Shown: positions 1 through 10,703 of the stretch, in pieces
How the letters are laid out: every line of letters begins with the position of its first letter
Position numbering within the stretch: position 1 is the stretch's first letter
DNA from: Sialis fuliginosa
Lineage: Eukaryota; Arthropoda; Insecta; Megaloptera; Sialidae
DNA length: 64,000 nt
Assembly (NCBI GenBank): GCA_961205875.1
Contig: OY540810.1
Coordinates: 434,001-498,000, forward strand
Direction: 5' to 3'
Program-made: the position numbers and the translations under genes
Notes under the pieces: generated by a model
Databases searched by the model: none
Told to the model about the DNA's origin: nothing
What the model saw: only the letters and a program-made list of their open reading frames with translations

Positions 1-720
1 TTTTTTTTTCATTTTTTTTAAATCTGAAATTTGAACCTTACATTATATCGCCCAAGGAATATAAAAAAAATAATAAAAAAATTGTAGCTTTTTTTTTTGA
101 AAAATTGGGGGCCCCTTGTCACCCCATTTATAAACTTTTTCAAAAAAGGCCCACTAGTTGTTATTTTTTACCCCCAAGGAATATATATACCAAATTTCAA
201 GGTTCTCCGATGAGTGGAAATGGTCAAAAAAATGATTATCAGTGAGTGAGGACACTTCGTTATATATAGTAGATTCACAATATCTGTGTTGACATATCTA
301 CACATATGGAAAAACAAACAGTTTTTAACAATGAATTACGTATTTTGCATAAAGTATAAAGTTACCGCGTGTATTTTCCGTTTGATCAATAACAAATAAG
401 TTGTTCGCTAGGAAATAATATAGGAAATATGCAAACACGTGTTTTTATACTATTGGAATTTATTTTGTTTTGCAATAATTCTTGTAATTTCTGTTCTATC
501 GTAGAAAAATACTCACATGTAAAATTATTCTACATAAATGAAAATATTTGTTTTATTAGTAACTATATAAGTATGAATTGCCTGTTTGACGTTGTTCGTT
601 AGTACAGATTTCAAAGGGGAGATGAGGGGGGGGGGTAGAATAGTTAGTTCATTTTAATAACTGTGATAAAATATAAAAAAATAAAAATCCATATTAAAAT
701 TATTTTTTTTTTTTTTAATA
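1..720. other. AT-rich intergenic DNA, no gene seen
   Basis: There is no reading frame of useful length and no recognisable exon. The stretch holds homopolymer runs and short fragments that resemble degraded mobile-element sequence, but I could not pair any end with another. Confidence 0.6.
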
Positions 721-975
721 ACATTTTCACGACTAAACCGCTGAACCGATCTTGATGAAATTCTGCATGGATGTAGCTTACATCCTGAGGAAGGACATAG
801 GCTACTTTATATATCCCGAAAAAAATAGTAATTATACAATTACTTTAGGTTAAAAAAAATGGGTGTGATATAATTTTTACGCGCGACTTGCTTTAACGAC
901 TATCATAACAGAAACCTGTATTACCTAACCTTCTTCTTTATGGGTTTCATGTCTGACAGTTCCTAACCTAATCTA
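721..975 (-). repeat. Family R dispersed element (retroelement 3' end-like)
   Basis: On the minus strand this matches, in the same order, the segment at about 61575-61790 inside an RTF1 intron: a GAAGAAGGTTAGGTAATACAG start, a 'tatgatagtcg' block, then 'aaagtagcctacgt' and a 'catcaagatcggttcagcgg' end. A third fragment lies at 26878-26990. The 'cgctgaaccgatcttgatgaaat' type of sequence is widespread in lepidopteran dispersed repeats, and a non-LTR or SINE tail is one reading. No coding sequence is present. The adjoining 'cataaagaagaag...ctgtcag' unit is the same unit that is amplified at 61100-61570. Confidence 0.55.
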
Positions 976-1001
976 TAATTACAAATAAAATAAACCCCCA
1001 A

Positions 1002-1036
1002 CCTAACCTAACCTAACCTAACCTAACCTAACCTAA
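1002..1036. repeat. Interstitial telomere-type repeat (CCTAA)7
   Basis: Seven perfect, contiguous CCTAA units are seen, the complement of the TTAGG telomere repeat of most insects. The run sits inside a local duplication: 'taatctayaattacaaataaaataaaccccc' occurs at about 969-1000 and again at 1034-1066. Ordinary repeats lie on both sides, so this is an internal tract rather than a chromosome end. Confidence 0.8.
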
Positions 1037-1297
1037 TCTACAATTACAAATAAAATAAACCCCCAACGAATTTTTTTCTAGGTACGCCACTGCTTATATT
1101 ATTATTATATTTATTTTAAGAGCTACAATTTTAAATGGTTAATTATAGCGAGTCCAAAAAAATCGAAAAGTTAGTATCTTTAAAAATTCAAAGATAAGTT
1201 TAAAAAAAAAGTAGTGATCCCTCCATTTACGCGGATTCACTTTTACGTGGTGGGAAAAATTTGGAAAAAAAAGTGTGAAAAGACACAATTAACCGCG

Positions 1298-1918
1298 TTA
1301 AGGTAGTTCTCGTGCAAACGTCATTTCGATAGAATTAAAAAAAAAAATCAGGGCATAAAAAGAATAATGATATCTATCCAATCGTGAAATTTTAAAGAGA
1401 TCGACCGTTTTAAACTCGAGATAATTGTCATCAAAGTTTGCCACTTTTGTACGTATCCACTATATCAAGTTCGTATTATGTCCATTTTCATGACTAAAAC
1501 TTCGATAGATTTTGATAAAAAACTATCAAACAATAAAGGTTTATTATTCTGATATGTGATAAAAAATTCCAAATGATTGACCTTGTATTTCAAAAACAAA
1601 ATGATTGACCGTTTCATATTTGAAATTTAATTATATTTCAAAAACAAAACGGTCAATCATTTTGAATTTTTTTATCACATATCAGAATAATAACCCTTTA
1701 CTGTTTGGTAGTTTTTTATCAAAATCTGTCGAAGCGTTTAGTCATAAAATAATAAAAATATATTCATAGTATGATTGTGTTTATAATAATCTGTATAGAC
1801 GGCTTTGGGTATAGACTTGATCAAAAATTCTCTGTAGCAACGCAATTATTTTCGATATTTTACTATGGTATTATGAGCGTAACTTTTTGTTGGTACTGTA
1901 GCACGAGAACTACCTTAA
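1298..1918. mobile_element. TTAA-flanked MITE with internal inverted repeat (piggyBac-like candidate)
   Basis: The two ends are 14-bp perfect inverted repeats, GGTAGTTCTCGTGC at 1302 and its complement ending at 1914. Each is directly flanked by TTAA (1298-1301 and 1915-1918), the target duplication of piggyBac-type elements. The interior carries a second inverted repeat of about 100 bp per arm, at about 1487-1598 and 1640-1750. No transposase frame exists, so it would be non-autonomous. The superfamily call rests on TTAA alone and is tentative. Confidence 0.6.
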
Positions 1919-2189
1919 TGGAGGTCTTACTCATTACTGTATAATAAATAGGTAGCAAGAATACAATACGTATAAGAAAAAAACACAGATTCTGTGTAAA
2001 TACAATTTGTTACCGGAAATAAAATAAAAGAAAAAACTTGTAACGAACACGGATTGGGGTATCGGAAATACATTAATCATTGCAACCCTTGTCCGGTTTA
2101 CACCCACCACGGGTGTAGACACGACTATTGGACATGGGGGAGAAATATCAAGATCCATAAAAAATAAACATTTGAAAAAAAAATGTAAT

Positions 2190-2410
2190 TCGCAAGTTTT
2201 ATAAGAGCTGAATTATCAAAATATTATTTTCTATTTTATACAGCAGGGACGTAGACCCGGTTGTTTGACCCGGGGAGGATATTTAGAGAAACTTCGTTTA
2301 TTATAAAAACTACAGGCAAAAATATAACAAATTTTATAAGAACTTAATTATCAAAATATTATTTTATATTTTATAAAGCAGGGGCGTAGACCCGGTTGTT
2401 TCAGTGTGTA
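2190..2410. repeat. Imperfect tandem duplication, period about 145 bp
   Basis: A segment containing 'aattatcaaaatattatttt' followed by 'gcgtagacccggttgttt' occurs at about 2208-2268 and again at about 2343-2403. 'ggcgtagacccgg' resembles the end of a hAT-type element. Confidence 0.6.
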
Positions 2411-4168
2411 CAGTGCCGGCCTTAGCAAATCTGGGAGAGATTTATTTTTCCGCCCTCTCTCCCCTTAAAAAAATGTTAAAAAATCACCGAAAATGTCAAT
2501 TAAAATTGATAAATTAACAAATAAGTTGAATAATTCATATCTCAGCTTGGCGCGATCCTACAGACTCTAAAATATAGCTTAAATCATTAACTTTAAGACT
2601 ATCAAATGTCCCAAGACCGTCGAGACCTCCTTCCCCTATTATGAACAAATTAAATCAACAAATAAGTTGATTAGTTAGTATCTCAGTTAATACCTTATTC
2701 AAGGTTTTCTGGGTTACAATCAATAAATACATCAAATAATCCATTTTTTTACAAATTAACATTGTTTATATGTTATTTAGCTATATTTTTTGCTTAATCG
2801 GGTTTAACTGATCGATAAAAAAATTAAAGATAAAAAAAAGTTTACTCAAAAATTACACTGATTTGAACCAAAAAAGTGACTTATGCTCCATTGTGCGCCC
2901 CCCTCCCCCTGTACGCTACTGGTGTTCGTTGTAAAATAAAACAGTAACTCCGGGGAAGACAGTCGATGGACATTGATAAAACTAAAGTTTAATAGAATCT
3001 AGTAAGTGATTCAAACATTTGGACAAAAGAAACATAAAATATGCTATTTGTTAAAACACAACCAATGATTCGTTAGTTACAGAATTAATTCCATTTGTTT
3101 TTAGCTGACCTAAATTTTTAATTGTCTAGTTTATATCTAGACGTTTGTTTGCTTATTATTCATTTAACTTTTAGATAAAGTAAAATAAATATTGTTTAAA
3201 AATAATGGAAATGATTAAGGGGTTAGGTCTAATCAGATTTTTCAAAAAATCGAATATATTTTTGCATTTTCTTGAAGTATAATATTTTGTGAAAATTTCA
3301 AGCTGATCCAATGGATAGTTCTAGAGATATGTAAGTAAATTAATAAATTGTATTTGTATAAATAAATATATTATAATAATTGTAATCTATATAACAAATC
3401 CAACTTACTATAAATTCTCTATAATGCGAAGAAATAAAGCTTATATCAATAACAAACATATTTCATGTCAAGTTTTAGGATATTTCGTTTTAATTTTAAA
3501 GACAAACATTTTGCAGGCATTATAAAATCAAAATAATCAAAAGTTTTTCAACAAAGAATTCCGATGGCGAACCTTGATTAAAACTTTAATATTAAATACA
3601 AGCTATTTTAAGTTTTAAATTGGATAACCTCCTCTATATACGAAGAAAATGCAAAACGCTTAAGGCCATGTATTTTGATATATTTAGAGATTTATGAATA
3701 ACAAATATCGCGAACAAATATTCGCGACTGAAAATATCAAATACAATCGAAATTGATTTCTTAACAATTGACTTGAAATTTTATTTATTTTATTTATTCA
3801 CTATCTGTACCCGCGGCTTCGCTCGCGTAGACTACAGAATTATTGTTTAGGATTTAAAAAATATAGATCTTTATCAAACACAATTTTTTTTTTATAAATT
3901 CACACGATTTAAAAATTATTTAAAAAAACATCTGCTATATTGTATAAAAAAAAAAACAACACATTAAGGTCTAATAAAACGATTAAATACAAGCCATAAA
4001 ACCATTGAAAGTCAATGTTTAGTTAGTATTACTCAATAAACGTGATTCGGGTCATTTCAAACGGGCCATTTGGAGTCGGAGCAAAAATTCTATATTATTT
4101 ATAAACATATATTTCTTGCCTTCTGGGAGAAAGCTTAATCTTTTTTATATTATAATTTTGCAACGCTA
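2411..4168. other. Intergenic DNA, no gene seen
   Basis: AT-rich sequence without a plausible exon. A 'ccgcggcttcgctcgcg' fragment near 3811 is of a type I associate with lepidopteran interspersed repeats; another lies near 7797 on the opposite strand. Confidence 0.5.
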
Positions 4169-4171
4169 CTA

Positions 4172-4722
4172 TGTTCGACGATGAATTGAAAATCAAAAAT
4201 TTGGAAAAATCGGCCATGTGCGTCCTGACAGTTTTTGAAATATCTCCGGTTCTATAGGTCGTAGGAAAATAAAAAAAATATTAAAATACTTATAAGTTAA
4301 TAGACTATAGAACGGCATAGGTAGCGTTACTTTTCAAACGTATCATAACATCAAAAATTAATAACTTTTTTGATCACTAATAATTCAATAATTAACGTAA
4401 AAATGAAGTGATTTTTACGAAAATAAGAGGAAATATGTATTTTTATGTTATAAATACATGATAAAATTTTCAAGAGTAAAATTTGATTTTTACAACCACA
4501 ATCGGCCATTTTTGAAAAAAATGGAAAAGCTCGCCATTTAATGAAAAAACGGCAAAAGGTAATTTTTTTCTTTTTTAATAGTAGACTTTTTTATGTACTT
4601 TCTTGTGAACATATGCCAAAATCTGTTAAATAAATTAAAATATTAAATATTAAATAAATTATGCAATTTTCTCGGGACGCACATTTTTTCCAAATTTTTG
4701 ATTTTCAACTCATCTTCGAACA
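4172..4722. mobile_element. TA-flanked MITE with ~50-bp terminal inverted repeats
   Basis: The left end (4172 onward, TGTTCGACGATGAATTGAAA) is repeated inverted at the right end (finishing 4722) with few mismatches over about 50 bp. The repeat includes 'aatcaaaaatttggaaaaa' and 'gtgcgtcc'. A TA dinucleotide flanks both ends, as in Tc1/mariner-type insertions. There is no transposase frame. Confidence 0.65.
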
Positions 4723-4724
4723 TA

Positions 4725-5615
4725 TAAAGAGAATATCCAAAAAAATCCAACTTTCCGAATGCATCACTAACAGAATAAATCTAAAATTGATCGTAAAATA
4801 CAAAATTGTAATAACAAAATCAATAAAACTTTAATTTAAAAAAACAAACAAATATTTATTAATTATACCCATGATAAAACCCTTAATTAGCATCAATTGG
4901 GCCCGAGCCAAACAACTCCTGCCCCCCCCCCTCTAATTTGATTGCCCGTGTTACACAACACTACTATACGAGATATTTAATGTTTATATTGTCGATACTC
5001 TGTGATAAAAACCAGTATTGAAGAAACGCCGGCATTTGGGGTGGTTAACCTTTACCAATGCTTTGTTTCAATGCCACTTCCTGTACGTATGTGTGTGTAT
5101 TTACAATAACTAGAAGGGACGGTGAATATAAACATAGTTATTATGTGTAGGGCTAGTTACCAAGGTCACTATATTTTTAATTAATTCTAAAGTTTTTATT
5201 TTTATTTTTATTTATTTATTGGCATTTTTGTCAATACAGCCAGTAATTTCTATTTATTTATTAGATTCTACCCCACACCTGACTAGGATTACTTGAAGGG
5301 AAGGGAGTTACCTTGGGGCGATCAAGGCTGGAGACATTCACGAGGCCCGGGGATAATGGGGAATTCTAAAGTTATTATTACTAGAAAATAGATTACAAAA
5401 AAAAATTATTTTTTTAAATGTTTTGTTTCAAATTATGCATGATATGATAAACAGCTGCTCTGACAGGCACATAAGCAACGTCTCCTCCTATCTTAATGTC
5501 CCTGATACATATGTATGTGAGTTAGAATTAATACAAAGTAATACTAAGAAAATAAAAAGCTTTCGAGTTTTTTAAAACCATTTCATAATCGCAGAAATCT
5601 TCAAACTACATTTTG
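4725..5615. other. Intergenic DNA, no gene seen
   Basis: Includes a slightly GC-richer block at about 5265-5360 ('gaggcccggggataatgggg') that I do not recognise. No open frame or splice-bounded exon is evident. Confidence 0.45.
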
Positions 5616-5619
5616 TATA

Positions 5620-6052
5620 CAATATTAATCTATATACATTTAACTGTCTTACAGCCTGATTTGATGATAATCGGCCAATAGGTGTCAAAATGGTGGACAT
5701 TTTAACTAATTATTAGCATAATTTATTTATTAATTATTATATTATCATAACAACTGCTTTACATTGTTTCAAATTTGACGATTCTTTCTTTTATATATAT
5801 CTTTTGTGTCGTAGTACTTATCATTAGCAAGTGTCCATCACTGCGTTTTACTTTATCCATTACTGGAGAAAAAACATAAACGAAATAAATTTAAAAAACA
5901 AACTATATTTGCAGACTATGATACTTAAATTGATTAAATAAAGAGTTAGTTGTTTTATTAGTAACATGAGTTCATGAGAATTACAAAAAACAAACCCATT
6001 ATTAAAAAAAAAATGCTCTTATAGCGGCCATTACTGGTGCCTTTATCTTATA
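5620..6052 (+). mobile_element. Family A MITE, 5'-truncated copy
   Basis: Shares the family A body: 'taatctatatacatttaactg', 'caataggtgtcaaaatggtgg', 'gtcgtagtacttatcattag', 'tccattactggagaaaa', then a degraded right terminus (ggccattactggtgcctttat). Other copies are at 9424, 19184, 24170, 27912, 33066, 38700 and 44585. The terminal repeat in the best copies is AAGGTACTGGCACCAGT, with TA outside it. It is non-coding. Confidence 0.75.
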
Positions 6053-6184
6053 CATTATAAACCCTATTACTATTAATTATAACCAACGTTAACCATACGA
6101 TTATAAGTTCAACACAATATTGAAAGTTTCATTAGGGCTTATAGTGCATTATTATGTTATTTCAACATCAAACAAAGGTTGTTC

Positions 6185-7640
6185 TCTCTCTCTCGCGATG
6201 TAATTATGTTTGTAGAATGTCTGAAGACGCTTTATCTGATCCAAAATTCATCACTTTTACCACCCTCTTAGCGAATTCATAATATTATATGAGTTACTCT
6301 ACTTATTTACAATATACAAATTAGGGTGTTATTTTTTTTATTTTTTCGGTCCTGAAGGCCTATGTTTTAGCTTTGGATCAAAAGTTAACTGTCCCAAAAT
6401 TTCAGACTCATAGATCAAACCTGTGGACGGCGCAAACCATTTGATTAACATGGGAAAAATTACTTTTTTATTTACGCGTGAAAATCTCGTTGAAAAAATT
6501 TTTTTTTGTAAATTTCTCAGGGGAATATTTTGTAGAGAATTAAGTGCTAAATTCATAAATCCAATAAATTTTAAGAAATGCTCTCTCTCTCGCGATGTAA
6601 TTATGTTTGTAGAATGTCTTTACCACCCTCTTAGTAAATTCATAATTGTTCATATTATATGAGTTACTCTACTTATTTACAATATACAGATCAGGGTGTT
6701 TTTTTTTGTTTTTTTTCGGTCCCGCAGGTCTATGTTTTAGCTTTGGATCAAAAGTTAACTGTCCCAAAATTTCAAACTCATAGATCAAACCTGTGGACGG
6801 CGCAAACCATTTGATTAACATGGGAAAAATTACTTTTTTATTTACGCGTGAATATCTCGTAGAAAAATTTTTTTTTTGAAAATTTCTCAGGGGAATATTT
6901 TGTAGAGAATTAAGTGCTCAATTCATAAATCCAATAAATTTTAAGAAATGCTCTCTCTCTCGCGATGTAATTATGTTTGTAGAATGTCTGAAGACGCTTT
7001 ATCTGATCCAAAATTCATCACTTTTACCACCCTCTTAGCGAATTCATAATATTATATGAGTTACTCTACTTATTTAAAATATACAGATTAGGGTTTTTTA
7101 GTTTTGGATCAAAAGTTAACTGTCCCAAAATTTCAGACTCATAGATCAAACATGTGGACGGCACAAACCATTTGATTAACATGGGAAAAATTACTTTTTT
7201 ACTTACGCGTGAATATCTCGTTGAAAACATTTTTTTTTGAAAATTTCTCAGGGGAATATTTTATAGAGAATTAAGTGCTCAATTCATAAATCCAATAAAT
7301 TTTAAGAAATGTTTTTTTTTAAATTATCATAAAAATTGGATTTTACTTTTTATGATAATGTTTAAACGGACATATCTTTAAAAATATTCGATCTATGAAT
7401 TGAGCACTCGGGATCTTTTTTGTAAGAAATTTAATTCTCTACGATATGCGGCTGTAAGAAATTAAAATAAATAAATTTTTCAACGAGATATTCACGTGTA
7501 AGTAAAAAAGTAATTTTTCCCATGTTAATCAAATGGTTTGCACCGTCCTATGAGTCTGAAATTTTGGGACAATTAACTTTTGATCCAAAGCTAAAACATA
7601 GACCTGCGGGACCAAAAAATAAAAATAAAAATAACACCCT
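6185..7640. repeat. Three direct ~370-400-bp repeats plus an inverted partial copy
   Basis: The unit begins with 'ctctcgcgatgtaattatgtttgtagaatgtc' at about 6190, 6587 and 6957 (spacings 397 and 370 bp). It continues through 'gatcaaaagttaactgtcccaaaatttca' and 'ggggaatattttgtagagaattaag'. The second copy lacks a block after 'agaatgtc'. From about 7330 to 7620 much of the unit runs on the other strand, making a large imperfect inverted repeat around 7320. Short frames at 6338-6556 and 6423-6662 only read through repeat sequence. Confidence 0.8.
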
Positions 7641-7752
7641 AGTATACATATCTTCTACCAGATATGTTTTTCATATAGGTACTTATAGTTTTTAGGGTTC
7701 TTTACCTCAAAAAAAAAAAAAACACAACTCTTATAGGATCACTGTGTTGTCC

Positions 7753-7783
<31 letters not shown>
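7753..7783. repeat. (GTCT)n microsatellite
   Basis: About seven uninterrupted GTCT units followed by 'caagaccctaatcctcgcgagcgaagccgcgg'. This is one of at least a dozen (GTCT/GTCC)n tracts in the window, most of them inside dispersed elements. Confidence 0.85.
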
Positions 7784-8197
7784 AAGACCCTAATCCTCGC
7801 GAGCGAAGCCGCGGGCACAGTTAGTATGTATGTATATGTATATTTGGTATTACATTTGTTTGATAATATAAATGCCGTGAGATGACAAATGACCCTTGGC
7901 ACTGAGATGTCCCAGCCTCCTCAATTAAATAAATAGCCGAACTACTCAAATGCCAAATTTATGTGTTATAAATATTTCTTTATTATTTGATCTTTATTAT
8001 TAGCGTACTATGATTTATAAATGAGACAAATATTTAGACGCCAGATGATGTTATCGAAACTATACATTGTATAAAGTAAATAAAACTATTTACTATAGAG
8101 ATGTACCGAAATTCACGTCTAAAATATCAATTACTATTATATTTTAAATATAAATACATAGATTACTATCTTAAATTAATATAACATTGCTTTACAG

Positions 8198-8582
8198 TGT
8201 ATTCCAAGTTGATTAAGACATAGGAAATTTAACATGGAGGCAATTAGAAGTGTTGTAGTAACCTTTGGTCAAATTTAACCAAGTGTGATTGGTGCATTTT
8301 GAAATGCCGCCACTAAATTTAATAAAATAGTCATTAGTATTTTGTTTTAAAATTTATATCTACCAAAAAATATTATTATAATTTTATCTAGGATGCTTAC
8401 TTTAATTTCATTTTAAAGTTGAAAACAAAATACTGTTGATTAATTTAAAATTTATCAGTTAGTTTCGAGGTGGCATTTCAAAATGCACCAATCACACATC
8501 GTTAAATTTGACCAAAGGTTACTACAACATTTCTAATTGTCTCCATGTTAAATTTCCTATGTCTTAATCAACTTGGAATACA
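8198..8582. mobile_element. MITE with ~110-130-bp terminal inverted repeats
   Basis: The first arm (8198 to about 8315) starts TGTATTCCAAGTTGATTAAG and contains 'gtagtaacctttggtcaaattta' and 'tgattggtgcattttgaaatgcc'. The same sequence returns inverted at about 8465-8582 with only scattered differences. The spacer is AT-rich and non-coding. Superfamily not assigned. Confidence 0.75.
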
Positions 8583-9150
8583 TTGTATATGATATTTCTT
8601 TAAGAAAATATATTAAATTATAAAAATTGTGTGTTCTACATATTCTGCAATTTTTACAGCTTCGTAAAACTATTTGAATAGCTATAATTTCGTTACGTTC
8701 TTTTCGATCGAATGTAATTACATTTATAGTGTCTTTAATAATATAATATAAAAATAATAATAATATAATAGTAGTGACGTAAAAATATTCATTTTAAATC
8801 TACATCGTGAGTTCCGGTACACTTATATTATTTACCTATAAATTATACAACCTTTTATAAAAATATTCATACAATTAGAATTATAATTTTAACAAAAATT
8901 AATAACGTATAATATTATAAACAATTGCTTGTTAATTAACAAATAAAGCAGTGATGTTGACTATCGATTTTAGCAATGTAGTATTTACATAATCTAAATC
9001 CATAGATAACATAAAAGAGTTTGGTTTAACGCTGAGGTTTAACGAGAAAATATTTTTTTATAGAATGAAAATTCTTTTATATTTCTTTGTTGAAAAAATA
9101 TGCAATATAAAAATTAATTTTGACTACTACTGGTTTTAAGTTGAATAATT
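8583..9150. other. AT-rich intergenic DNA, no gene seen
   Basis: Low-complexity AT-rich sequence. No repeat match to other parts of the window was noticed. Confidence 0.5.
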
Positions 9151-9153
9151 TAT

Positions 9154-9403
9154 GTCCGGTATTATAAAGGAGCTAGCAAATTTGCTAGCTAGCAAGCACT
9201 TTCAAATGGGGTAATAATTCTGTGATAATATCTATGGATTAACTATGAAATTTAGATCAGTGATAATTATCATAATGTAACCACTGTTTTAATACCGTTG
9301 GTGTTTATTTACCACTTCATGAAACTTCAGGAAAGCTGTCAGATAGGTCAGAAACCTCATTCGAAAGTGCTAAAATTTTGCTAACTCGTTTATAATACCA
9401 GAC
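9154..9403. mobile_element. Family C MITE
   Basis: Ends are inverted repeats: GTCCGGTATTATAAAGGAGC at the left and 'gtttataataccagac' at the right, with 'gctagctagcaagcactttcaaa' just inside. Related copies are at 17063-17373, 37950-38264 and 46105-46315. It is non-coding. Confidence 0.75.
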
Positions 9404-9423
9404 TTAAAGTGAGTTATTTTGAA

Positions 9424-9905
9424 GGTGTGTAAGATACTGGCACCAATCTTGGACGCTTTAAAAGCAAGGAATACTGTTTTTTGGATTAATGAGTTTCTTT
9501 TTTGTAATTCTCATGAACTCATGTTACTAATAAAACAACTAACTCTTTATTTAATCAATTTAATTACAGAAGGTCGCCAAATACAGTTTTTAATGGATAA
9601 AGTAAACCCATTAATGGGAACCCAGAGTGATAGACATTTGTTAATGATAAGTACTACAACACAAAAGTTATAAAACAAAGAATCTAAATAAAATTGTAAA
9701 CAATGTAAAGCAGTTGCTATGATAATACATATAATAATTAATAATTAGTTTAAATGTCCACCATTTTGACACCTATTGGCCGATTGTATATAAATTAAGC
9801 TGTTTTACAGTTAATTGTCAATAGATTATGATTCAGTATGTTATCAAATATCAACAAATATTTGTAATTTATTACATATAATGGGGAATAATCCAAAACT
9901 GGTGC
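9424..9905 (-). mobile_element. Family A MITE, minus orientation
   Basis: Runs from 'gatactggcaccaatcttgg' to 'ccaaaactggtgccaacat', with the family A internal blocks in reverse order. Both terminal repeats are present but diverged. The 84-codon frame at 9419-9673 only reads through the element. Confidence 0.7.
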
Positions 9906-10218
9906 CAACATTTCAAAGTGAACAGTATATATTGTGTGTATAGTAATATCAGTTGAAATCTCTAGAGTTTAATAAATCCTATAGAACATGTTCAACCACA
10001 TAGAAGCCATTTTCCAATCAGATCGAATCTTTTTTATCAAATATATCCTTTTTACAGCTCATCTTTTGTTGTACCCTGAAGCAGTATTTGATAACAATGG
10101 TCACTCAGATACGTCTCACCAAACTCGTCATCAGATTACAGGCCAGGATTAACAATTTCTTCGTTTCAATAAAATAAATATCATACGCGTCTAGTTTTTC
10201 GATAACTTAAATACTTTT

Positions 10219-10399
10219 CACTAAACTAAAAATACACCTTAACCACAAAAATTTATGTCACTCGACACGTGTTTCGACTTCACAAGAAGTCCTCATCAGG
10301 AGCCTAACGATTCCAGACTCTGTGAGGACTTCTTGTGAAGTCGAAACACGTGTCGAGTGACATAAATTTTTGTGGTTAAGGTGTATTTTTAGTTGAGTG
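10219..10399. mobile_element. Family F foldback element with hammerhead-like core
   Basis: A near-perfect palindrome: arms of about 80 bp (10219-10297 and 10320-10399) surround a ~20-bp loop. The inner part of each arm reads GAGGACTTCTTGTGAAGTCG followed by AAACACGTGTCGAGTGACAT. On the minus strand the left arm has CTGATGA, a GACTTC/GAAGTC hairpin and GAAAC, which resembles the conserved core of hammerhead ribozymes. Other copies are at 28974-29164 (palindromic) and 56187-56280 (single arm). Ribozyme activity is not established. Confidence 0.7.
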
Positions 10400-10564
10400 A
10401 CTAAGAAACCACAGTTTCTCCGTTTTTCAAGTAATTAAATACTTTTAACAAACAAACAACAGACAAAAACTATGGTTATGACTTATCAAATACCATAAAA
10501 ATTGTAAGAGTTTAGACTTACACGTATTTCAATAGACAGTTTTCAAAAATTACCTTAGTATTTA

Positions 10565-10703
10565 TGGATCTTGGCGTCTGGGTGTAAGCCGCGTCGGTTT
10601 GGCTGTGTTATCGGCCAACTTTTCGTCACACACTGCAGTGGACATCTAAAAGAAGAGCCCTGAAGATGTCCACTTGGGCTTACACTCAGAAACCAAGATC
10701 AAT
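10565..10703. mobile_element. Family E short TIR element
   Basis: Left end GATCTTGGCGTCTGGGTGTA and right end 'tacactcagaaaccaagatc' are inverted repeats of about 23 bp with mismatches. The interior has 'gtcacacactgcagtggacatct' and its partial complement 'agatgtccact'. Sister copies lie at 19050-19183 (both ends) and 31585-31673 (right end only); a lone end is near 12724. Confidence 0.65.

Noticed and set aside
1002..1036. Chromosome end indicated by telomere repeats
   Set aside because: Only seven units, internal, with ordinary repeats on both sides and duplicated flanks.
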